A stretch of DNA of 9,343 nt. Origin: JAZLIT01 sp045617525. Lineage in GTDB: Bacteria > Bacillota > Bacilli > Bacillales_A > Planococcaceae. Shown in pieces: positions 1 to 5,752 of this stretch; within the stretch, counting starts at the first letter, position 1, and every line of letters begins with the position of its first letter. The translations under genes and the position numbers were made by a program. The notes beneath the pieces are model-generated. The model worked only from the letters and a program-made list of their open reading frames with translations. It did not search any database and had not been told where the DNA came from. The stretch is from assembly GCA_045617525.1 (NCBI GenBank), contig JAZLIT010000071.1, positions 1-9,343 of the forward strand, given 5' to 3'.

Positions 1-86
1 TAGGCTTCTTCATCGGATTTGTGTTTATAGCGATTTATAAAGCGTTAGCAAAATATAGTGCGAAACTTTCGAAGAGGTGGTCATAA
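1..86 (+). CDS. C-terminal end of a membrane protein (5'-truncated by window)
   Basis: Reading from base 3 the frame is open to a TAA at 84-86 and encodes 27 residues. They begin with a hydrophobic stretch (FFIGFVFIAIY) and end in a basic tail (KYSAKLSKRWS), the profile of a last transmembrane helix with a cytosolic end. The stop overlaps the csaB start by one base (TAATG), so the two are translationally coupled and in one operon. In related Bacilli a multi-pass membrane protein of the DUF5693 type often precedes csaB; I infer that identity from synteny only, because too little sequence is present to recognise the family. Confidence 0.6.
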   Translation, partial: GFFIGFVFIAIYKALAKYSAKLSKRWS

Positions 87-1255
87 TGCGCGTTGTCATG
101 TCTGGTTATTTTGGCTTTGATAATGTGGGCGACGAAGCGATTCTATTCTCAATCATTCGCGCCCTACGCAAGTGGGAGCCTGCTGTTGAAATTACGGTGC
201 TATCGAATAATCCCGAGGAAACTGCAGCCACGTATGGTGTACAAGCAGTAAATCGCTGGAAACTGGCACAGATTCGCACGGTGTTGAAGTCAGCGGACGG
301 TTTGATTAGCGGCGGGGGTAGCTTAATGCAGGATCAAACAAGTAGTAAAACAATCCCTTATTACGCTGGGATTATTAAGATGGCACAGCTGGCGAACGTA
401 CCGGTGTTCGTGTATGCGCAAGGTATGGGCCCAATTAACAAGAGCTTTAACAAGTGGCTTGTGAAATCTGTGTTTAATAAGTGCGCAGGCATCACGGTGC
501 GCGACGAGGAATCTCGCGCGTTGCTTGAAGCAATTGGCGTGCGCGGTAATGTGACGATTGTGCCAGATCCTGTAGTCGGACTTGGCGGCGAAGGATTTAC
601 GAGTAAGTGGTTGGATGCGTGGCGTGGCGGGATTGGCGCGGTGGATGCTGATCTAGTGGTTGAAGCTGGGGCTGATTCTGATTTAGTGAAAGCCGGGGCT
701 AAAACTTCTGAGAAGATTGTCGTAGAAGCCGGTGATTATATTACTGTGAGTGTTCGCGATTGGCCAACAGACGTTGACTACAAAGCGAAAATTGCCGTTT
801 CTCTCGATGCATTGGCTGCAACTGGGTACAACGTCGTATTCATCCCAATGCACGGCGAACACGATGCGAAAAGCTCGGCTGATGTAGCGCGTATGATGAG
901 CGCAGAAAGCACGATTGCCCCTGCTGATTTACCGATTGAGGAAAAAATCGCAGTTATCGGCCAATCGAAGCTACTAATCGGGCAACGTCTACATTCGTTG
1001 ATTTTCTCTGCAATCGAACATACACCGTTCATTGCACTATCGTACGACCCGAAAATTGATGCGTTCGCGAACATCGTGAACCAACCAATTATCGGCCACG
1101 TCGAAGTTGATGACTGGGACGGCGAGATGCTCGCTGCAAAAGCGACTGCGCTTCTTGAAAATCACGATGCGGAGAGTACTAAATTAGCAACATTAATCGA
1201 ACGTCTTCAAGTTGAAGCTGAACTTACAGCAAAACTTGCGTTAAATGCCTTTTAA
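86..1255 (+). CDS. csaB: CsaB-type polysaccharide pyruvyl transferase
   Basis: Predicted cytoplasmic enzyme of 389 residues that transfers pyruvate from phosphoenolpyruvate to the secondary cell-wall polysaccharide. In the known family this ketal is the ligand for SLH domains of S-layer proteins. Visible family features: N-terminal GYFGFDNVGDEA (7-18), GGGSLMQD (76-83), YAQGMGP (110-116), RDEESR (139-144), DPV (161-163), SVRDW (222-226) and the C-terminal GQRLHSLIFSA block with His303 (299-309), then SYDPK. I chose ATG 86 over the in-frame GTG 77 because AGAGGTGG (73-80) is well spaced for it and the family starts MRxVxSGYxGF. Oddity: residues about 165-217, between DPV and SVRDW, look like an insertion with degenerate repeats, making the protein some 30 residues longer than I expect. 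A terminator follows directly, so this is the last gene of its operon. Confidence 0.9.
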   Translation: MRVVMSGYFGFDNVGDEAILFSIIRALRKWEPAVEITVLSNNPEETAATYGVQAVNRWKLAQIRTVLKSADGLISGGGSLMQDQTSSKTIPYYAGIIKMAQLANVPVFVYAQGMGPINKSFNKWLVKSVFNKCAGITVRDEESRALLEAIGVRGNVTIVPDPVVGLGGEGFTSKWLDAWRGGIGAVDADLVVEAGADSDLVKAGAKTSEKIVVEAGDYITVSVRDWPTDVDYKAKIAVSLDALAATGYNVVFIPMHGEHDAKSSADVARMMSAESTIAPADLPIEEKIAVIGQSKLLIGQRLHSLIFSAIEHTPFIALSYDPKIDAFANIVNQPIIGHVEVDDWDGEMLAAKATALLENHDAESTKLATLIERLQVEAELTAKLALNAF

Positions 1256-1261
1256 TTAGAT

Positions 1262-1309
1262 AAAGCTGTGCTCAAGTTGTGTTAAAAACAACTTGAGCAC
1301 AGCTTTTTT
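1262..1309 (+). terminator. Intrinsic terminator of the csaB operon
   Basis: A perfect 19-bp stem: AAAGCTGTGCTCAAGTTGT (1262-1280) pairs with ACAACTTGAGCACAGCTTT (1288-1306) around a 7-nt loop, and the 3' arm runs into six T (1304-1309). It starts 7 nt after the csaB stop. It insulates the repeat region and the fadF promoter from csaB transcription. Confidence 0.95.
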
Positions 1310-1345
1310 GATTTCTTGATGCGAAATTTTGAGTGGGAGATGATG

Positions 1346-1583
1346 TTTGTGCGTTCGCGGGTGCTGTTTGTGCGTTCACGGGTACTGTTTGTGCGTTCGC
1401 GCTATTTTTGTGCGTTCACGGCTCATGTTTGTGCGTTCACCGGTGCTGTTTGTGCGCTCGCGACTCATGTTTGTGCGTTCACGGGTACTGTTTGTGCGTT
1501 CGCGCTATTTTTGTGCGTTCATGGGTACTGTTTGTGCGTTCGCGGCTCATGTTTGTGCGTTCGCGACTCATGTTTGTGCGTTC
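1346..1583 (+). repeat. 12-copy tandem array, core TTTGTGCGTTC, period 21 bp (twice 19 bp)
   Basis: The 11-bp core TTTGTGCGTTC begins at 1346, 1367, 1388, 1407, 1428, 1449, 1470, 1491, 1510, 1531, 1552 and 1573. Only the copy at 1449 deviates (GCGCTC for GCGTTC). Intervals are 21 bp except 1388-1407 and 1491-1510, which are 19 bp. The 8-10 bp linkers fall into a few types: RCGGGTRCTG-like, GCGCTATT (the short one) and GCGRCTCATG. The block 1377-1418 recurs almost unchanged at 1480-1521, showing growth by duplication of several units at once. The + strand is rich in G and T and poor in A. It lies after the csaB terminator and about 290 bp before the fadF promoter. It is not CRISPR-like: units are too short and linkers are not unique. 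Function unknown. Confidence 0.95.
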
Positions 1584-1713
1584 CTCCAGCTACTATGGAC
1601 GCAGTACATTTTCTACATCCCCACCACAACCCATTGCTGCGCATTCAACTATCTCCCTCTCTTTTAATCTTAAGTTCACTAAATTTTAGATAGTTTATTA
1701 TTTGTAAAAGATT

Positions 1714-1724
1714 TTTGTGCGTTC
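1714..1724 (+). repeat. Solitary copy of the TTTGTGCGTTC repeat core
   Basis: An exact copy of the 11-bp core, followed by GCGCGG, lies 130 bp after the last array copy and on the same strand. It is separated by unrelated AT-rich sequence, so it is either a leftover of a longer array or a member of a dispersed family. Confidence 0.8.
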
Positions 1725-1808
1725 GCGCGGTTGATATGGGATTCAAACAGAATTTAAGCAGTATTTTTCCTAGAGTTTTTATAAATTTCCCTTTGAAATT
1801 CGAATGGT

Positions 1809-1843
1809 GAAAAGGTTCTTTTTTATTCGGTATAGACCTTTTC
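1809..1843. repeat. Inverted repeat upstream of the fadF promoter
   Basis: GAAAAGGT (1809-1816) pairs perfectly with ACCTTTTC (1836-1843), extendable by one T-G pair, around a loop of about 18 nt containing a T-rich run. No T tract follows on either strand, so it is not a convincing terminator. It could be a protein site or chance. Confidence 0.4.
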
Positions 1844-1875
1844 TTGAATAATAGTTGGAATTGTGAGAATTGTTG

Positions 1876-1905
1876 TTGACTGAATGCTCATTCATATTTT
1901 ACAAT
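1876..1905 (+). promoter_or_regulatory. Sigma-A-type promoter of fadF
   Basis: TTGACT (1876-1881, five of six to TTGACA) and TACAAT (1900-1905, five of six to TATAAT) are separated by 18 bp. The predicted transcription start is near 1912, which leaves a leader of about 105 nt before the fadF ATG. A palindromic operator fills the start of the spacer, so repression by blocking RNA polymerase is expected. Confidence 0.75.
1881..1894. promoter_or_regulatory. Palindromic operator TGAATG-CT-CATTCA in the fadF promoter
   Basis: Perfect 6-bp arms flank 2 bp, directly after the -35 element and sharing its last base. The arms resemble those of the Bacillus FadR box (TGAATGA...TCATTCA), but here they sit closer together than in that 18-bp consensus as I recall it. 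The same dyad pattern, TGARYGnnCRYTCA, occurs before the thiolase operon. The likely ligand-responsive repressor is a TetR-family fatty-acid regulator, possibly the one encoded at the end of this window. Confidence 0.65.
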
Positions 1906-1914
1906 AAAGTTAAC

Positions 1915-1953
1915 CATATGCACGGAAAATTCGTATTATCGCGAGTGCATGTG
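1915..1953 (+). promoter_or_regulatory. Possible hairpin in the fadF leader RNA
   Basis: CATATGCAC (1915-1923) can pair with GTGCATGTG (1945-1953), nine pairs including one G-U, across a 21-nt loop. It would form at the very 5' end of the predicted transcript, where such structures often protect mRNA from decay. I see no known riboswitch pattern. Confidence 0.35.
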
Positions 1954-2015
1954 TATGAATGAGAAAAAGATAACGTTCAAAGGGGTAGAACTGTTACATA
2001 CTGAGGGGGAGAAAG

Positions 2016-4379
2016 ATGGGCACATTTATAATTATTAACTGGGTGTTGTTCGGGATTGTTTTACTATATGCACTAGGTTTATTCGCATACTTACTAAAAA
2101 CGCGCTATGACTATATGAAGCTCGGAAGAAAAGAAGAGTTTGAATTAAAAATTGTTGAACGCGTATCTGATATTGTAGAAAAGGTATTTGGGCAATCAAA
2201 ACTTTTAAAAGATAAGAAAATGGGCTTTGTGCATGTCATGTTTTTCTATGGATTCTTAATGGTTCAGCTTGGGGCAATCGATTTAATCTGGAAAGGTTTA
2301 GCGCCGGGCTCACATATTCCAATGGGTGGACTGTATCAAGTATTTACGTTCTTCCAAGAAATTATCGTACTAATGATTTTAGTGGCTGTTGCAATTGCAT
2401 TCTACCGTCGCTATATGGAGAAGTTAGTTCGTTTAAAACGAGGCTTTAAAAATGGGTTAGTGTACATGTTCCTAAGTGTTTTAATGCTAGCAACATTAAT
2501 CGGGAACGGTATGTATTTAATATGGCAGGACCACGGGTTAACTGCATCAGAGCCAGTTGCATCGGCAATTGCATGGACATTCCAATGGATGCCACCAACT
2601 GCAGCTGCAGTAGTATTTTTCATTATGTGGTGGGCGCATTTATTAGCGTTACTTGCATTCCTAATTTACATTCCACAAGGGAAGCATTTCCACTTAATTA
2701 CATCAATTTTAAATGTATTCTTCAACCGTCAAGAGCGTATGGGCACATTAAGTCCAATCGATTTTGCAGCGATTGAAGAAGCTGAAGACGAAGAAAGCAT
2801 GCCGCCACTAGGTGTTGGTAAGATCCAAGACTTCACGCAAAAGCAAATGCTCGACCTTTACTCTTGCGTAGAATGTGGCCGCTGCACAAATATGTGTCCA
2901 GCAACAGCTACAGGGAAGCAATTGTCGCCAATGGATTTAATCGTAAAACTACGAGATCACCTTACATTTACAGGTGCTGTAGAGACGAAGCAAAAACCAT
3001 GGGTACCATTCTCATTCTTTAGTAAAACACAAGGGAACCAATTAGCGATGGCTGCAGGTGCAGAGGGTGCTGTTCTTGAAACGATTTATAGCCCGGCATT
3101 AATCGGTGACGTTATTACAGAAGAAGAAATTTGGGCTTGTACAACTTGCCGTAACTGTGAAGATCAATGTCCAGTTATGAACGAACACGTTGATAAAATT
3201 ATTGATTTACGCCGTTATTTAACAATGACGGAAGGTAAGGTAAATCCAGATGCACAACGCGCGATGACAAACATCGAGCGCCAAGGAAATCCATGGGGTC
3301 TTAATCGTAAAGAAAAAGAAAACTGGCGTGACCTTGATCCTTCAATCTCAATTCCAACTGTAAAAGAATTGAAAAAATCAGGCGAAGAGATGGAATATTT
3401 ATTCTGGGTTGGCTCAATGGGTTCTTTCGACAATCGCTCTCAAAAAATTGCATTAGCCTTTGCTCGATTAATGAATGAAGCTGGTGTTAAATTTGCTATT
3501 TTAGGAAATAAAGAGAAAAACTCTGGTGATACACCTCGTCGTCTAGGAAATGAGTTCCTATTCCAAGAGCTAGCAACAGGTAATATTGAAGAGTTCGAGA
3601 AAAATAATGTAACAAAAATCGTAACAATCGATCCACATGCATATAATATTTTCAAAAATGAGTACTGTGATTTTGGCTGGAGTGGCGAAGTGCTCCACCA
3701 TACAGAGCTGTTATACGATTTAATTCAAGAAGGTCGTTTAACGATGGATCACCGCGTGGATGAAACAATCGTATTCCACGATTCATGTTACTTAGGTCGT
3801 TATAATGACGTTTATGATCCACCACGTGAAATTTTAAAAGGCATTCCAGGCGTCAAACTAGTAGAAATGGAACGAAACCGCGAATCAGGAATGTGCTGTG
3901 GCGCTGGTGGCGGTCTAATGTGGATGGAAGAACATGTTGGAAATCGTATTAACGTAACACGTACGGAGCAAGCATTAGCAACACAAGCTTCAGTAATCTC
4001 TTCAGGCTGTCCTTACTGCTTAACAATGCTTTCAGATGGCACGAAGGCAAAAGAAGTAGAAGAGGAAGTTGGCACATACGATATTGCCGAGCTTTTAGAG
4101 CGTGCCGTATTTGGTACACCTACTCCAAACGTTGAAGAGGTTGTAGAAGAAATCGAAGAAGTAACAGAAGTTGTAGCACCAGTTGTTGCTACGGTAGTAG
4201 TTGCAGAGGCGGTAGAAGTGCAAGCTGAGGTTGAAGTTCCAGTTCCAGCAGTAGAGGAACTTGTTGTTGAAGTAGCTCTAGAAGAACTCGTGGTTGAAGA
4301 AGCAGAAGCTGTAAAGGAAATCTCTGCAACATTTGAAAATGTTAATGAAGCTGAAGTCGTAGATGAGAAAAAAGACTAA
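2016..4379 (+). CDS. fadF: FadF/EtfD-like membrane iron-sulfur oxidoreductase
   Basis: Membrane protein of 787 residues related to B. subtilis FadF (YwjF) and mycobacterial EtfD. This family is thought to pass electrons from electron-transfer flavoprotein to menaquinone during beta-oxidation. About five hydrophobic helices can be seen (roughly 5-27, 70-92, 108-129, 147-170, 194-220), including WWAH with His208, a candidate haem ligand. Two 4Fe-4S motifs follow (Cys284/287/290/294 and Cys375/378/381/385). The first CCG-like domain (about 460-550) has lost its cysteines (VGSMGS, NKEKNSGDT, DPHAY); the second keeps Cys591, Cys627-Cys628 and Cys665/668. The family core ends near residue 702. A Val/Glu-rich acidic tail of about 85 residues follows, which I do not expect in this family. 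The start has a good AGGGGG site 6 nt upstream. The gene stands alone under its own promoter and operator. Confidence 0.9.
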   Translation: MGTFIIINWVLFGIVLLYALGLFAYLLKTRYDYMKLGRKEEFELKIVERVSDIVEKVFGQSKLLKDKKMGFVHVMFFYGFLMVQLGAIDLIWKGLAPGSHIPMGGLYQVFTFFQEIIVLMILVAVAIAFYRRYMEKLVRLKRGFKNGLVYMFLSVLMLATLIGNGMYLIWQDHGLTASEPVASAIAWTFQWMPPTAAAVVFFIMWWAHLLALLAFLIYIPQGKHFHLITSILNVFFNRQERMGTLSPIDFAAIEEAEDEESMPPLGVGKIQDFTQKQMLDLYSCVECGRCTNMCPATATGKQLSPMDLIVKLRDHLTFTGAVETKQKPWVPFSFFSKTQGNQLAMAAGAEGAVLETIYSPALIGDVITEEEIWACTTCRNCEDQCPVMNEHVDKIIDLRRYLTMTEGKVNPDAQRAMTNIERQGNPWGLNRKEKENWRDLDPSISIPTVKELKKSGEEMEYLFWVGSMGSFDNRSQKIALAFARLMNEAGVKFAILGNKEKNSGDTPRRLGNEFLFQELATGNIEEFEKNNVTKIVTIDPHAYNIFKNEYCDFGWSGEVLHHTELLYDLIQEGRLTMDHRVDETIVFHDSCYLGRYNDVYDPPREILKGIPGVKLVEMERNRESGMCCGAGGGLMWMEEHVGNRINVTRTEQALATQASVISSGCPYCLTMLSDGTKAKEVEEEVGTYDIAELLERAVFGTPTPNVEEVVEEIEEVTEVVAPVVATVVVAEAVEVQAEVEVPVPAVEELVVEVALEELVVEEAEAVKEISATFENVNEAEVVDEKKD

Positions 4380-4387
4380 AATATACT

Positions 4388-4413
4388 AAAGGGGGGGCTG
4401 ATTCTTAGCTCCC
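4388..4413 (+). other. Orphan Shine-Dalgarno sequence that can fold into a hairpin
   Basis: AAAGGGGGGG (4388-4397), 8 nt after the fadF stop, is identical to the site that serves the 3-hydroxyacyl-CoA dehydrogenase at 5736-5745, but no start codon with a usable frame follows it. Its G run can pair: GGGGGCT (4393-4399) with AGCTCCC (4407-4413), seven pairs with one G-U, loop of 7 nt. It is either a relic of a gene start that once followed fadF or an RNA stem at the 3' end of the fadF message. Confidence 0.45.
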
Positions 4414-4437
4414 TACATTAAATAAGTACCGGTCATG

Positions 4438-4486
4438 AAAAAAGGCATCATTTAACGCTTTATAGCACGAATGGTGCCTTTCTTTT
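4438..4486. terminator. Intrinsic terminator after fadF, possibly bidirectional
   Basis: AAAGGCATCATT (4441-4452) pairs with AATGGTGCCTTT (4470-4481), 12 pairs including one U-G. Inside the loop a small GCT/AGC stem (4457-4459 with 4464-4466) can also form. An A run precedes it and CTTTT follows, so it could stop transcripts from either side. It separates fadF from the thiolase operon. Confidence 0.8.
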
Positions 4487-4494
4487 ATAACGAA

Positions 4495-4512
4495 ACTGAG
4501 CGAGCGTTCAGT
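4495..4512. promoter_or_regulatory. Palindromic operator before the thiolase operon
   Basis: ACTGAGCGAGCGTTCAGT matches its reverse complement at 14 of 18 positions. Its core, TGAGCG-AG-CGTTCA (4497-4510), fits the same TGARYGnnCRYTCA dyad as the fadF operator at 1881-1894, and both are preceded by AC. TATAAC (4486-4491) just upstream could be a -10 element, which would put the operator over the transcription start, but I see no matching -35, so the promoter itself is uncertain. Confidence 0.55.
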
Positions 4513-4537
4513 CAGGTATTGAATCATCATTTGCGCG

Positions 4538-4543
4538 AGGGGG
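4538..4543 (+). promoter_or_regulatory. Ribosome-binding site that selects a TTG start for the thiolase
   Basis: AGGGGG ends directly before ATG 4544, leaving no spacer for that codon. The in-frame TTG at 4553 has a 9-nt spacer. ATG 4548 is in another frame and stops after two codons. The TTG start also gives an N-terminus (MSKTVILDGARTPFG) typical of thiolases. Confidence 0.6.
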
Positions 4544-4552
4544 ATGGATGAA

Positions 4553-5734
4553 TTGAGCAAAACGGTAATTTTAGATGGCGCGAGAACACCATTTGGGAAA
4601 TTTAATGGTGGGCTAGCGAGCCTAACAGCGAGTGATTTGGGTGCCATTGCAATTAAACATGCGATTGAAAAAGCGGCAATTGAAGTGCAGGCTATTGATG
4701 AAGTTATCATGGGTACGGTTTTACAAGCAGGGCAAGGCCAAATTCCGTCACGTCAAGCTGCCACAAAAGCGGGCATTGGCTGGGAAGTTAAAACAGAAAC
4801 GATTAATAAAGTGTGTGCTTCAGGCATGCGGGCAATTACGCTAGCGGACCAATTAATCCGTTTAGGCGAGGAACAAGTTATCGTGGCAGGCGGTATGGAA
4901 TCCATGTCGAATGCGCCTTACTATTTGCCAAAAGCACGTTTTGGTCTACGTATGGGTGATGCAACGTTAGTAGATGGAATGGTATATGACGGGCTATCTT
5001 GTGCTTTTGATGTAAAACATGTTCACATGGGCACCTATGGCAATCAAACAGCAGATAAATTCAATTTAACACGTGAGGCACAAGATGAATGGGCCGAGCG
5101 TAGTCATCGTCTAGCACATGAAGCGCGCGGAAAATTTGCTGAGGAAATTGTACCCGTGCAAATTCCACAGCGAAAAGGGGAGCCGGTCTTTGTCACTGAG
5201 GATGAAAGTATTCGACCAACGACAACGATGCAAGCGCTTGCAAATTTAAAACCAGCGTTCGGCAAAGAAGGCACGATTACAGCAGGAAATGCACCGGGCG
5301 TAAATGACGGGGCGTGTGCCTTAGTGTTAATGAATGAACAGCGCGCTACCCGAGAAGGACGCAAACCTTTAGCAACAATTATCGGCCATGCAGAAATCGG
5401 AGTCGAGCCAAAAGAATTCCCGCAAACACCGGGACTTGTTATCTCGAAATTACTTGAAAAAACAGGCAAGACAGTAGCGCAAATTGATTTATTTGAAATA
5501 AACGAAGCGTTCGCAGCAGTAGCGCTTGTGAGTAACCAACTCGCAGTTCTAGACGCAGCGAAAGTTAATGTAAACGGTGGCGCGGTAGCACTTGGTCATC
5601 CAATTGGTGCAAGTGGCGCGCGCATTGTGCTAACACTTGCCTACGAGTTGAGACGTCGCGGTGGTGGGATAGGAATTGCCGCTATTTGTTCGGGGGGCGG
5701 ACAGGGCGATGCAATCATGATTGAAGTGAACTAA
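4553..5734 (+). CDS. Acetyl-CoA acetyltransferase (thiolase)
   Basis: Cytoplasmic thiolase, 393 residues from the TTG start (396 if ATG 4544 is used), the usual family length. It cleaves 3-oxoacyl-CoA with CoA to acetyl-CoA and a shortened acyl-CoA, or acts on acetoacetyl-CoA. All catalytic residues are present (TTG numbering): nucleophilic Cys88 in NKVCASGMRA, Asn317 in the NEAF motif, His349 in GHPIGASGAR and Cys379 in CSGGG. First gene of the degradation operon, preceded by a terminator and an operator; 18 nt separate it from the next gene. In Bacillus terms it resembles MmgA and the acetyl-CoA acetyltransferases. Its place beside the dehydrogenases favours a role in beta-oxidation rather than ketone-body or PHB synthesis, but sequence alone does not settle chain-length preference. 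Confidence 0.93.
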   Translation: MSKTVILDGARTPFGKFNGGLASLTASDLGAIAIKHAIEKAAIEVQAIDEVIMGTVLQAGQGQIPSRQAATKAGIGWEVKTETINKVCASGMRAITLADQLIRLGEEQVIVAGGMESMSNAPYYLPKARFGLRMGDATLVDGMVYDGLSCAFDVKHVHMGTYGNQTADKFNLTREAQDEWAERSHRLAHEARGKFAEEIVPVQIPQRKGEPVFVTEDESIRPTTTMQALANLKPAFGKEGTITAGNAPGVNDGACALVLMNEQRATREGRKPLATIIGHAEIGVEPKEFPQTPGLVISKLLEKTGKTVAQIDLFEINEAFAAVALVSNQLAVLDAAKVNVNGGAVALGHPIGASGARIVLTLAYELRRRGGGIGIAAICSGGGQGDAIMIEVN

Positions 5735-5752
5735 CAAAGGGGGGGAACGGAA

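Larger units (their letters stand above)
1310..1875. other. Gene-free intergenic region between csaB and the fadF promoter
   Basis: This 566-base stretch holds no gene I can support. It contains the 12-copy tandem array (1346-1583), a solitary copy of the same motif (1714-1724) and an inverted repeat (1809-1843). The array contains no stop codon in any + frame, so three overlapping frames are open here, giving cysteine/arginine-rich theoretical peptides. None has a properly spaced ribosome-binding site, and the 19-bp units shift the frame. Between 1590 and 1710 I see only plain AT-rich sequence. Confidence 0.8.

Noticed and set aside
1388..1420. UUCG-capped mini-hairpins (GCG-TTCG-CGC) in the array
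   Set aside because: The three-pair stem forms only in copies followed by GCGC; most copies have mismatching linkers, so it is not a conserved fold.
1346..1583. CRISPR array
   Set aside because: Units of 11 bp with 8-10 bp linkers of a few recurring types; CRISPR needs longer repeats and unique spacers, and no cas genes are near.
1316..1693. Cysteine/arginine-rich repeat proteins in three overlapping frames
   Set aside because: They exist only because the DNA repeat lacks stop codons; no usable ribosome-binding site, and the 19-bp units change frame.
1857..1872. lac-operator-like GGAATTGTGAG
   Set aside because: Half-site similarity only, no symmetrical second half and no related regulator in the window.
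1949..2038. 29-codon leader peptide overlapping the fadF start (MCMNEKK...)
   Set aside because: No ribosome-binding site, no attenuation structure or regulatory codon run; fadF has its own strong site.
5736..5745. Phase-variable G7 tract in a ribosome-binding site
   Set aside because: Seven G is short for slippage control and a metabolic gene is an unlikely target; similar G-rich sites are common in this window.
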